64,000 bases of DNA from Mallotus nudiflorus (Eukaryota > Streptophyta > Magnoliopsida > Malpighiales > Euphorbiaceae), in contig CANTUR010000795.1 of the NCBI GenBank assembly GCA_947683625.1, positions 179,923 through 243,922 of the forward strand. Direction: 5' to 3'. A program made the translations under genes and the position numbers. The first letter of the stretch is position 1. Each line of letters begins with the position of its first letter. This document shows positions 11,401 through 23,278 of the stretch, piece after piece. The notes below the pieces were generated by a model that searched no databases, was not told the DNA's origin, and saw nothing but the letters and a program-made list of their open reading frames with translations.

Positions 11401-11760
11401 AAATATGCTATAACTACTGTGTAGTGAATAGCTAAAGACAAATATGCTATAGGTCCTCTGGAGCATCTAGCAAATTATGATAATGGTGCTATAGGTCCTG
11501 TGAAGCGTCTAGCAAAAACATTTGAAATATGCTATAATTCTCGTGGAATGTCTAGTAAAAAGTGATTTGATAATGTGCTATAACTATTGTGTAGTGTTTA
11601 GTAAGTTGTGATTGTTTGGAATTTTTGTTATAATTACTGTATAGCATATAACAAAGTGGATCTGAAGACTATGTTATAGTTACTGTGTAACACATAACAA
11701 AGTGACTTTGAAAATTGTGTTGTAGCTACTGTGTAGCATATAATTGAGCTGAAGTATAGT
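11401..11760. repeat. Degenerate ~55-bp repeats continuing the array
   Basis: Words such as gctata(a/g), (g)tctag(c/t)aaa and actgtgtag(c/t)(a/g) recur at roughly 50-60-bp steps. They look like decayed relatives of the 91-bp and 39-bp units. There is no coding potential. Confidence 0.6.
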
Positions 11761-12337
11761 GTATGCAAAATGTAAACATTACATTGGAACTTCATATTGA
11801 CTAGGATTTTGAGATTTTATGTTGATCAATTGTGCTGACCGATTGAAATTTTTTTGGTTGATTGTCTTTGAATTTTTGCTGATTAACTCTAATCAACTGC
11901 CTTTATTGCTTACTGATTTTGATTAACTTATTGGCACTAATGTTGATTTCATATGTTGGGTTTATCTTCTTCTTTTGAACTTATTGTTCCTGAAGGCTTG
12001 TTGAAATTAGTTCAACATAATGATTGTTATAAAAGGTACTTTTTTTGAAAGTTTATAAGAAAATTCATCACTTTATGATGAGATAGCATGCACTCGATGA
12101 ATCTAACTATTTTTTATTTTAATGACTATCATTTATTTGTAATTCACAAGAATCAAAGGTATCATTAACCATCTTACGCTAAGAGCATATTTTTTACCAA
12201 GTGAAGAGCTTACTTTCACACTTAATTTTAGGGAGAATTTGCTAAACAAAACTCATGGAATTTAAGCATAAAAAAATTGAATTCTAAGTATTAAAATAGT
12301 ATTTGAGTTATTTTTGTACTTTCCTTCTTTATTCGAG
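11761..12337. other. Unassigned AT-rich region
   Basis: It contains short reiterations of tgattaact/gattgattt words near 11830-11960. No open frame, LTR border or RNA gene was recognised. It is probably decayed internal sequence of the Tat-like element. Confidence 0.4.
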
Positions 12338-12695
12338 TATTCCCCTACCTTTCCTATATTACTCAGCGTGGATACCATTAGAAAGGTCCTTTGGATACTC
12401 ATACTCTTGTAGAGCATTAAAGTAAATAGAGTAGCTTTTGACGTAGGTCCTCTTTTAGTATTCCCCTACCTTTCTCGTATTACTCAGTGGGGATACCATA
12501 AGAGCTTTCACATTGATACTCTTACTCATTTCTGAGCATTGGAGTAAATTATGCTTGCTTTTTTTTTATTCTTCTCTTAGTATTTCCCCTCATTTCTCAT
12601 ATTACTCAGCGTGGATACCATCAATGGATTTTATACTTGTACTCATGTTTGAGCATTGGAGTAGATTATATGCACATTTATTATTTAAAAAATTG
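12338..12695. repeat. Tandem repeat, ~121-bp unit, three copies
   Basis: Copies start at 12338, 12459 and 12581 with tattcccctacc or variants. Each continues with attactcagcgtggatacca and then gagcattggagtaaat. The spacing is 121 and 122 bp. The unit is unrelated to the 91- and 39-bp families. Confidence 0.85.
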
Positions 12696-13314
12696 AAATA
12701 ATATTTTGAAATTCAAGCAATTTATATTGCGAGTCCATAAATTTTGTTTTTGAATTTTCTTCCCTTTGTTTGGGTGCAAAGAAAGCATTAGATTGATTAG
12801 AGTTTATATGCTCTCAACACAAAGTTGTTAACTAATAATCTGAATTATGCAAGGCTAATAAAAAAGAGCCATTATGATCAAAGGTCATGAGATAATTTTT
12901 TTGCACATGATCTCGTGAAGTGGATGAATTTCCTTTCAATTTGTAAATTTTATGATTGAGATGCACTTCATTGTGAAAACTAAAGAGATAAATTTATATT
13001 ATTTCCCTTGATGCTTTGTTAGGGTATTTGCCATCTTGCCTAATCTTATTGATATACTTGATTCCTTTCCCCTTCTTCATTCTTTTTTATTTTTCCCTGC
13101 ATAAAATACCACAAGTTAGTATGGTCTATTTATAAGTAAAAATATGTTGTCAAAATGCAATGTTATTCTTTTGCATTCTTCCATTTTGATTGCCATGATA
13201 ATATCTCTGATCACAAGGTCATGATACTCCACTATTGAACTTATGGCTTTGGGATAAATTTATCTTTCTATCATTCTATTAACGCTATGACAGAGGGCTT
13301 TGTTTATAATATCC
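12696..13314. other. Unassigned region left of solo LTR I
   Basis: This is AT-rich with no significant open frame. The last five bases (ttgtt, 13310-13314) are the left target duplication of solo LTR I. Confidence 0.4.
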
Positions 13315-16300
13315 TGAGTTTTTAAATATTGTTATACTGCATCGGGATATGCGGTGTTAATAATTTTTGTATATATTTATGATATTTTAAGAGTTTTTAT
13401 TTGTTTAAAGCTAATTTTAATTATTTTATATTATTTTAAGTACTTTACGTAAAATTTTCCCGGAAATTATATTTTTTGGAAAATTGACACATAAATAATT
13501 TAATATTAATTATTTTGACTAGTTTTACGAATTTGCATAAACTCATACATAATTTTTAAGTGCTAAATAAAATATATATATGTGTATTTATTTAATTAAT
13601 TAGAGCTTAATTAATTTCCTTAATTTTTTTGTATTAATTAATTAATTAATTTTAAGTGTATAAATTATTAAATATATTAAAATATTTGTGTGGTGAGTAT
13701 TATTTTTGTGTGGGAATATATATAATATTATTATATAATGTGGACATATATATATACATATATACACAATTTTTAATCAAAAAAAAACAAAACAAAACAA
13801 AAGTTTACAGAAATTACAGTTTTGCCATTTTCTGTATCTTCTTCTTCCCAACACGTTTTCTTCCATTTTTGACCATTTTCAGCTGGTTTTCTTTGCTGTC
13901 ATTGTGCCCTTCAGCCTTCCTCCTCCACCTCTAGCCATTTCCACCACCTAAAGCTCCCTTTTCTAGTGTGTTTTGGCTAGAAAATCAAGTAGAGGCCGAA
14001 TTTCATCTCAACTCCGATCAAGCCATTTTCGGCTACCGTTTTTGACACCGTTGGTCTCTATCTTCTCCTTGAGATCTGGTGAGTGTGATTCCAAGCTTTG
14101 TTTCATTTGATTTGGTCTAGAATTGCTTAGGTTTCAATTTCTTCATTTCAGCCATTTTGGGTTTCAAATTTTTTTTAGCTTCAATTTGATTAATTCATGA
14201 AAAATTACTTCAAAAACTTTGTTCCTTTAAGCTTAATATACATGATGTAATTTTTTTTAGAATTTTTGAAATTTATTTTAATTTTTGTGAATTTTTGATT
14301 ATTTTATTAATATTTTCTAATTTTCAAAAATTAATTAATTAAATTATGAAATTATGTTTTATGGTGATTATAGGAGTTTAAATGAATTATAGAAATTTAT
14401 TTGTAATTTTTGTGAATTTTTATATATTTATTTAGAATTTATTAAGTTTATGTAATTTTGAAAAATAGGGTTAATTATGTGTTTAATTGAAATAAATTGG
14501 TTAATTGAGTATATTTATTGATATTATGGAAATATATGTTGAGAAGATTAATTTTGAATAATTATATTATTTTTGGTGAATTTTTGGATTTATTTTAGTA
14601 AATTTATATATATAGGGGTATTTTGGTAATTTTACACTAAATTGGCTAAAAATGTAATTAAATTGGTTTTAATAGTTATTTAGGGTATAAAAAATGATTT
14701 CTACAAATTATTTAGTATTTTTAACTAATTAAAACTATTTTTTGTAAATTATTTTTAAATTATATATATAATATACGATTTTTCTAAATAAATGAGTTTT
14801 TATCGGTTTTTAACGTGTTTTAGGGTTAATTACGTAATTTGAATTTATAAAATGTATTTTTATTATATAAGGGCATTTTCGGTATTTTGTAATTATTTTG
14901 TGAATTGTGAACCTCGGTCGGTAAATTGTAGTTTGGAGTCCGACCGAGGGATTGTGGTTGTGAATTTGGTGTTATTCCGAAGTGTGTTTTCTTTGCAGGA
15001 CCGGCTCTACTTTTTGAGTAGAGAGATGTCCGTTTTACATGGGAGGTTCTACTGGATTTTCGGTAGAATTCTCATAAAATATGATATCCGGTCAAATTCC
15101 TATTCTAATTTTGTGTCTAAAATTCTAAATCGAGTCTTTAGAAATTCCATTAAATTTATTCTGATTTTATGTTGTCATTTGTTTGTCTAGCTGCACTGAG
15201 ACCGAGGCCTAACGGATCAGGCCCACCGAGTTTGTCTCGTGGAGCGCTAACATGTGAGTTATTATACTGTATATATATACATTGCATATAGGATGCATGA
15301 CTTAGGATTTTTATTTTCATTATATGTTTAAACAGTAATTTAATTATAATATGATTTGGTATATTTTCGGTTTATTTTTAGTATATCTTGATATATAAAT
15401 GTTTGTATATTTTCTATATACATTTAATATATCACTGGTATATTTAGAGTTTATTTTTTATATATGTATGTTAGATATTTAGGTTTATGTTTGTTATAAT
15501 TTAATATTTATACATGATTTAAATGTGCATCAAACCATAATTATTTTATTAAATGATTAGTATAATTTAGGTTTATTCTTAAATAATTGCATGCTATATA
15601 AACTTACACTTAAATTATTTTTAAGTTTATTTTTGGTATATTTTGATTTATTTCCAAATAAATACATGTTTTATTATTAAATTAAACCTAATACATTAGT
15701 GGTATATTTAGGGTTTATTTTTGATATATGCATGCTAGATAATTAGTTTTATTTTTAGTATATTTGTGAATATATGTTAAACCTAAACACATATTTAAAT
15801 GAATATTTATATATAAATGTTTTATTAAATGATTTGTGTACTTAGGGTATATCTTTTGTATATTTAAGTATATTTTTAAGAAAATACATGTTATATTATT
15901 GTTACTCATTAAATTTTTTTTTACCATATTAATGATTTATCTTTAGTTTATTTCATATTTTATTTGACATATATATATATATATATATATATATACCCGA
16001 AATATACTGGGTGTATTTTAGGTATATTTTTGGTATATATATATGGTTGATTTTATTATTATGAATATCGTTCCACATTAATTATTTTCAGAATAAATGA
16101 TTTTTGTAAATGACGGATATCAATAGAACGTGCTTCCTAGTGGGCAGCATTAAGACCGTGTACGTACCGATACGATAGATAAGGGTTGAGTGAGAAATAA
16201 TTATGGTGACTGTAATTGATTTGATGGATTTGACTAAGATTAATGGTATGTTAGATAGTGTGATTGCAGGGTCAATCACACTGACAATCAGACTGCTGGA

Positions 16301-17002
16301 GCTCGGTTGACTTAGTGTCTCGGGGCCAGTCTGCTGTCCAGATTGGAATAAGTGTTATATTTGGAATTAAGTGAGCCTGTATGGCTAGAGTGATGATGGG
16401 ATTGTTTGAGGTTGCTATTATTAGGGTTCTATGGATCCTTCATGAATTAAAACAAACGTTTTCTACATTTAGTATATTTATAAAGGCAGAGTTTGACATT
16501 TGTTTGAAATGTGTGTATATACATATATATAAGAATGCCTGATTATTATGGTTTAGTTTGCATGTATATATAGTATAATAATTCACTCAGAGGTCTGACC
16601 CCCCTCAATTATTTTTTTCAGGAGATCCTATATTATCAGACCTTAGTTGTAGAGTTCCTCACCGGTGTTCTTCAGTCCCGGCTATTTTATGCAAATGTAT
16701 ATTCTGGACTCTGATTTATATTCTAGAAACTGCAGTAGTTGTGTTATTGTATTTGAGGAGCATTATTTTGTTTGGATATTAAATACTCTGAGAATTTATA
16801 TTTCAACATTGTACGAATATGTATACATTTATGAAAGGATTTGGAGAATTTATTTTATATATTGATTCAAAAATTTTAATTATATCATACTTTTTATTTA
16901 TTTATTATATGATTTTATTTTCTTAGGCTTACTACGGTTTCCGAATTTGAAAGAATTCCTGTTCCCTAGCGCTGGTCATGACTCCTAGTTTGGATCGTGA
17001 CA
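13315..17002 (+). mobile_element. Solo LTR 'I' of the Tekay/Del-like gypsy family
   Basis: It starts TATAATATCC (family TGTAATATCC with one change) and ends GTGACA. It is flanked by the perfect 5-bp duplication ttgtt (13310-13314 and 17003-17007), with no internal domain between, so it is a solo LTR. At 3688 bp it is longer than its relatives (3.2 kb), mainly from an expanded stretch of tttagtatattt-type repeats at about 15300-16000. It contains the family hairpins near 15005-15082 and, at 16257-16282, a perfect 10-bp stem with a 6-base loop. Confidence 0.92.
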
Positions 17003-19260
17003 TTGTTCCTCTTATTGACATATCCTATAAAAGAGGTTCAGGAGTTAGAGGTTTTATTTCATGATTAAATTATTTTTCAGAGTGCATTTAGTTCAAGTTT
17101 TGAGTGCATCCTTCCCTTTTAGGACTAGCACGTGCATTGTTAACACTTTGGACCTTCTCATCACCATATTTCATACCCTACATTGGTCTAACTATTATGG
17201 AGAGACATTCCAGATGAAACTATGGAGATGGATGTTTAATCTGAGGAGCTTGAGCATTCTCTCCAGCCTCTTAAGGTCACCAGGATGATGCTTTTGTAAG
17301 TATCACTTTCAGTGATATTCCCTTACTAGATAGGCCCATAATTAATTATGCTCATACAATCTAGAGTCTTGTTGAGCATCAGGTTCACCTGAATAGTGTT
17401 ACCTTTTTCCTTTAGATGCTTCACATGCAAATATTCTGACTACCTTTCTACACTTTTACAATACTAATTTTGCATGTTAGTAGCAAAGTATTTGTACAAT
17501 CTTGCTTAGGCACAAAGACTTTTATTATGTAGAGCAAGTATATCACAACAGATGTATACAAGTGTATGCATGTTATGTATGATATATATGATCCTAATAG
17601 GTCTTCTGTTTAGAACAGAGCTATGTTATTGATATTGGCACGTGAAAATGAGATGCTTCATCGACAACTTATAGGTTTGAGCTTTAGATCCTTCAAGATT
17701 GGTACTTTTGATATTAGAGCTTCTAATACAGTTTGTGGGACAAATGACCAGGCTATGCTATATTGATGAGCCATTGGTTATTAGTTGTAATTTACTTCTT
17801 TTTGCCCTCAGTATTATTTTACTGACTCTTCAACCCTTGAATACAGATTTACTATTTTACCCCTAATTTGCCCCCGGTTTCATTCTAAATTCATTAGTGC
17901 TATTCTAGTAGTTTCTTTTCTTTATATGTGCAAGAAACTCAGTTTGTTCACTGTTGTTGTTGATCCTTTGACTTATCAACCCCATTAGGTGTAGCCTCAT
18001 GTATAGAAGATGCAGATAAGTAGGTGAATTGATTGAAGGAAGTTCTTGAAGCTAAAATTAACTGGACTTACTCTTCAAAGAACTTTTAAGCAGAATATTT
18101 GATGTTAATGCAATGATTGATGATAGTTATAAGGCAAGAGTTGTAATGTAAGTTACCAAGCCACCTAAGTTATTTATGTACAAAATGACATTAAACTTAC
18201 AAATAAAATCACAAAAGGATGGTAAAAAAGAGAAAACATAACTAAAATAGTAATCTCATAGCTCTAATTTAGCTTTCATTATGTTTTGTCTTTCCATTCA
18301 AATATTTATGCAGTATAATAATAAAGAATATATGATATTTGAACAAGAATTTCAAATTTAATTTTACTAATTCATTAGGGCAAAAATGAGAACACTCATT
18401 ACATCACATGATATAACTCCTATTATCAGCCAGTCCTGAATTTTTTTCTCTTTAATTTTTACCTTACTATTATTTTTTCCTTTATTTTTCTCGCTCTTTG
18501 TTCTTTCTTTTTTTTATCATTCATTTTATTTTTTCCTTAAATTTGCTATCTTCAGAAGTTATATCATATGATATATAAATGTTCTTTGAATTTTCATTTA
18601 TGCCTATGTTGAATGAATGTAATTGGATCAAATTTATGTCAAACATGCAGATGTGATCAATATCACAATTCACTGTACCATTAGGATATACATTACATAA
18701 GTAGGCATGATTAGAATTCATATCATCGATCACTAACACAAAATAAGCTCTAAAGAAACTAAAATTTTATTCAAATAAGATAATAAGAAAATTTATTTCC
18801 TATTCTAGATGATAGGGATGCTGAGTCTCATAGTGGTTGTCCTTCATGTGACTGACAGAATAACTATTCTTGCATTTCCTCATTCTTATTGTCTTACACT
18901 AGGTTCTCAATGATCTGTTCCTTGAAGATCTCATTCTTTGGAACATCCATACCGGACATATTGATAAGTTCTTTTGCACTAAGGTAAGACTTCCTATGTC
19001 TTTCTTTGACAAAACTCTCCTTTAGTGATTTTGCTTTCTTCCTAACTATGCATATTTCTTCCTTGTTTAGCAACTTCTCATCATCAAACTCATCACCCCA
19101 TCCTGTAGACACAATTGACTTAATGGGTATATTAAAAGAAAGTGGTTTGGAGTAAAACACCTTATAGTCAAATTGGCCTGAAGGTTGTCCTAAACAAGTG
19201 TTCTACTCTTTCCACATATTTGGAGACATTAGGAGATTTCTCATTAGTTTCGAGGTTTAT
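17003..19260. other. Unassigned region between solo LTR I and element B
   Basis: About 2.3 kb of AT-rich DNA. The first five bases are the right target duplication of I, and tttat (19256-19260) precedes the LTR of B. Apart from one short minus-strand open frame (18894-19160) I see only short frames with no family signature. It may be decayed internal sequence of the Tat-like host or unrelated DNA. Confidence 0.45.
18894..19160 (-). CDS. Short hypothetical open frame, possible coding relic
   Basis: The 88-codon frame has a protein-like, Lys/Glu-rich composition (STGWGDEFDDEKLL, then RKKAKSLKESFVKERHRK) rather than the low complexity of neighbouring frames. The upstream sequence on the same strand (about 19165-19260) can be read in another frame as more protein-like residues (KYVERVEHLFRTTF), suggesting a frameshifted remnant of a longer gene. 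I do not recognise the family. It lies on the strand of element H and in the expected order for its internal region, so a relic of that element's polyprotein is one possibility, a captured or host fragment another. It may be chance. Confidence 0.3.
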   Translation of the reverse strand: MFYSKPLSFNIPIKSIVSTGWGDEFDDEKLLNKEEICIVRKKAKSLKESFVKERHRKSYLSAKELINMSGMDVPKNEIFKEQIIENLV

Positions 19261-19617
19261 TGTAATAACCCTTATTTTTAGATTATTTTAATATAAATTA
19301 AGATATGCAGTGTTAATAGATTTTAAATTTTAAATTTTATTTTATATTAATATTTATTTGTGATCAATATTCGTATATTTATTGTATATATATTTTCTTA
19401 TGTAAAATAATTTAATTAAATTCTATTATTTAAAAACTTTGCAATCAGTATCATTATTTTTATTATTATTATTAGTGTTACTATTATGCATGTGCATTAT
19501 TATTCTATTATTATTTTTACTAATATACATTATTGGTATTATTAAATTATTTAATAAATATGGTTTATATTAATGTTATTTTTAAGTGTTATTTTAAGTG
19601 TATCTTATTTGTATGTG

Positions 19618-19664
<47 letters not shown>

Positions 19665-21800
19665 TTACAAAAACGTAGAACACAATGTAAAGCTTTCCTC
19701 CTCCCACTGCCATCCTGTTTTTCCCCCGTCGGTGTGCCTCCCTTGCCTCCGCCATTGACCACCTCCTTCTTCAAGCCTCGCCGTCATCTTCTTCTTCTTC
19801 TCCGTCGTCGGCATCAATTACGAGAACCTTCTCCTCGTTGGCGTTCATGGATCCGGCCACCACAGCACACCATTCCAAAGCCGTTCGACTCCCTGAGTTG
19901 TGAGGAAGATAAATCCAAGCTCCTTTCAAGCTTGAAGTCGATAGTTTGTGAGTTTTCTTAGATTTTTGGTTTTGAACTTTTAGGGTTTTTATTTTTTTTG
20001 GTTGATTTTTGATTGATTTTGAAAACTCCCTTAATAAATAATGATTCTAGTAGCTCAAGCTTCATGAAAATATTTTTTTCTAATTTTTGGAATTTATTTG
20101 AATTTTGGTGAATTTTTTATTATTTATTTAATTTTTGTAAATTATAAAATTAGTTGATTTGGTGTTATTATATATTATTATTAATTTTAATGTTGAGAAA
20201 ATAATTTTTGAGAATATTGTGTAGTTTTTAGTAATATTTTTATATTATGTAAATATTGGATTATTAGGTTAAATTTATATTTTTGTTGAAATTATTGTTT
20301 AATTATGTGTTTTAGTTGATATTAGAATAATGTATGTTGATAAAATAATTTTAATGATTTTATATAATTTTTGAGGAATATTAATTATATTATGGATATT
20401 TTGAATTACTAGGGTAATTGTGTAATTTTGTTAAAATTATAGTTAAATATTATGTTTTAATTGGTTTTAGAATTATTTAAGGTAATAAAATGATTTTTAT
20501 AAATTATTTATTATTTTTAACTAATTGATATTAATTTTTGAAAATTATTTTCAAAAATAATTTTAGGATGCATGTTTTAGTACATATACATGTTATGCTT
20601 TGTATCTATTCTTAAATGTTTCATTAAATGTTTAATTATATGTTAGGTATATTTTTAGTATATTTTTGATATATTTCAAAATAAATGCATATTTTATTTT
20701 TTATTTATACTCAAAATGTCTTTAGTATATTATTGGTTTATTTTTTAGTATATTTCATGGTTGATTTGAATTTATTTGACATATATATACTCAAAATATA
20801 CTTAGTTTATTTTAGATATATTTCTGGTATATATATGGTTTGTTTTATTATTATGAATGTTATTATGCATTATTTATTTTCCTATATGAATTTTTTATTT
20901 TAAATGAAGGATATCAATAAAACGTGCTACTTAATGGGCAATACTAGGACTGTGTACGTACTGATGCGATAGATTTAGAGTTGAGTGAGAATCACTTATG
21001 GTGAAATATGATTTGATTGATTAAGATTTGATGTGATTGAATAGTGTGGTTGCTGAAGCTCGGTTAACCTAGTGTCTCGGGGCCAATTACACTGACAGTG
21101 AGACTGCTGGGACTTGGTTGACTTAGTGTCTTGGGGCTAGTCTACTGTCCAATATGGAATAAGTGAATTAATTTGGAATTAAGTGAGCCTGTATAGCTAG
21201 AGAGTTATTGTTGATTAAGGTTACGATTAAATAGGGTTCTATTTGATCCTTCAATAAAATAATGTTTTTCAGCATTCTTATATAAAGTGATTTCAGCATT
21301 TGTGTGAAATGCTTGTATATATATATTTATTATATACAGATAATTGATTGCTTAGGACATTAGGAGATGTATGTATATATAATATAGTAATTCATTCAGT
21401 AAGGTTTGACTCTCCTCAGTTGATTTTTCAAGAGATTCTTCTTCCTTAGACCTCAGTAGTAGGCCCATCTGCCGAATTTCTTCAGACCCAGCTATTGTAT
21501 GTAAATTACTTACTTAGTTTTATTGTATTCTAGAAAACTGCAGTAGTAGTTATCATAGTTTGTATTTTATAGAATGTTGGTTGTGATTTCAAAGGCCTTT
21601 CTCTGAATATTGTATAATATATTTTATTTTATGATATATCAAAAGTTATTTTTATTATATTGGTTTGAGATTTTATTTATGGTGCATATTTTATTTATTT
21701 ATTGCATACTTTTATTCTTTTAAGGCTTGCTACGGGTTTCGAATTCAAAAGAATTCCCATTCCCTAGCACCGGTCATGACTCCCAGTTTGGGTCGTGACA
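19261..21800 (+). repeat. 5' LTR of element B (2540 bp)
   Basis: It begins TGTAATAACCC and ends GGTCGTGACA before the primer site. It is shorter than the 3.2-kb relatives because the segment with the three-arm hairpin cassette is absent (near 20570). It has a (TA)n run at about 19628-19662 followed by a pyrimidine/GC-rich patch, and the paired tgattgctggagctcgg modules near 21045-21150 in decayed form. Confidence 0.88.
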
Positions 21801-21804
21801 AAGT

Positions 21805-21816
21805 TGGTATTAGAGT
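21805..21816 (+). other. Primer binding site of B (tRNA-iMet, mutated)
   Basis: TGGTATTAGAGT lies 4 bases after the LTR. It differs from the tRNA-iMet-complementary TGGTATCAGAGC seen in element C by two C-to-T changes. Confidence 0.8.
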
Positions 21817-21998
21817 GAAGTTTGTATCTGGGCCTAGGTTGTTAAATTTATGGCCCAAGGTTTCAGAGTCGTGTTTTCTTTGAAACTACTGCAGTTTATT
21901 AGGTTTGAGTATGCCTTTGATAAGTTTTCCTTGATTTAGTTTTTCGTGCAATCCTTGGTTGTCTATTTTGTCTGAATCTTTTTATTTGTCTTTTCAGA

Positions 21999-23278
21999 AT
22001 GAGGAGGCGAGCATGCGTTGCTCCACCGGTCATTGAGGTTGAAGATGATGAGTCCTTTTAGGATGAGGTTTTACCTCATGAGCCACTAGCGAGGCGCAGA
22101 GGTCAAGGTAAAGGTAGACCTCAAGGAGTGGTAGGTCATCGTAGACAACGAGAGCTATAGGATGAGGAACCTGTAGAGCCTAAGTACGAGGATGCTACTA
22201 TACCTCCAGTTGCACCGCCAATTTAGCCTATCTATCAACAGAGTATGTCTAACCTTGAGGTAGCACTGTTCCATGTCAGAGTTGGCCATATAGCTTTTGA
22301 TGGGACATCAGACTCGTTGGATTTTCTGCATGTGATTGAGATGAGGACTCAGACTGCTCATACCGAGTATCAGCGGATCATGATCGTCGAGTTATCTATA
22401 AAGGGACTAGCCATGGATTGGTTTATTCAGATGATTCAGCTGTACATGACTTGGACATAGTTCAGAGAGTGATTTATGAGGAGATTCTACCCAGAGCCAC
22501 TCTGTATGAGCTACAGACACCGGCTGATGAGTATCACTAGGGGTGAAAAATTTGTTGAGGACTACACCCAAGAGTTTATTTAACTTGGTAGATATATAAA
22601 GGATATGATAAGGGATCAGTACTTCATTGTCACCACATATGTTACTGGTTGGGGATCTGCTTTTGCTGGGATGCCTACGGCGAGCCTTACTTTGGAGTCA
22701 ATGATAGAGTTGGCTAAGAATTTATATATGATTATTACAAGTTGGGTACTTATTCAAGAGGATTTCAGACTACTCCTCATTCGAGCTTTCAAATTTGTTC
22801 GAGTAGTCAACAGAGAGGCCCAGAACAGTAGAGCCAAAGATATCAGAAGAGAGTACACAAGGGTAGTAGACATGGCCATGGGGGTTTGTACAGATCGATC
22901 ATGTTTGGGTCAGGTGCTTCTAACAGCAGTAGTGGTCGTAGTTCTAGGTCAGCAATCAGTGTTTGTCAGATGTGTGGTAGAGTCCATCAGGGACCGTATT
23001 ACATGGCACTACTGACTTATTTTCAATGTGGACAGACAAGACACTATGCTAGATCATGTCCCTATTCTGGTTATTAGCCACAGCAGATTCTACAGTTTTC
23101 ACAACAGTCGATCACTAATGCAACACCAGTTCCTTTTCAGTTACCTCCAACTCAGCACCCGAGTTCGATTTAAATTGTTGCTCAGTAAGGACATGGTAGA
23201 GGTACCAAAGGAGGTGCTAAAGGTTTTGGCCAGGCTTTTACCAATCAGCAAGGAGGTAAAGGTCATACCAGAGTTTTC
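21999..23278 (+). pseudogene. gag of element B, decayed
   Basis: The start is MRRRA, as in A and C, right after the acceptor-like tcttttcaga. The capsid core (AFDGTSD, TAHTEYQRIMIVELS, GSAFAGMPTASLT) is readable but is broken by several stops (including CAG/CAA-to-TAG/TAA changes) and frameshifts. The zinc-knuckle region near 22960-23065 has Tyr in place of the first Cys of the second knuckle (YFQCGQTRHYARSC). At three positions where A and C share stop codons, B still has a sense codon. It is interrupted at 23278 by element A, and the next 75 bases of B lie at 34709-34783. Confidence 0.88.

Noticed and set aside
10961..11413. A 150-codon open frame of 13-residue repeats
   Set aside because: It is produced by a 39-bp minisatellite whose period is a multiple of three; overlapping frames on both strands are also open, and the left copy of the array is out of frame after a few units.
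17061..17288. 75-codon plus-strand frame
   Set aside because: No recognisable motif, a length expected by chance, and no support from neighbours.
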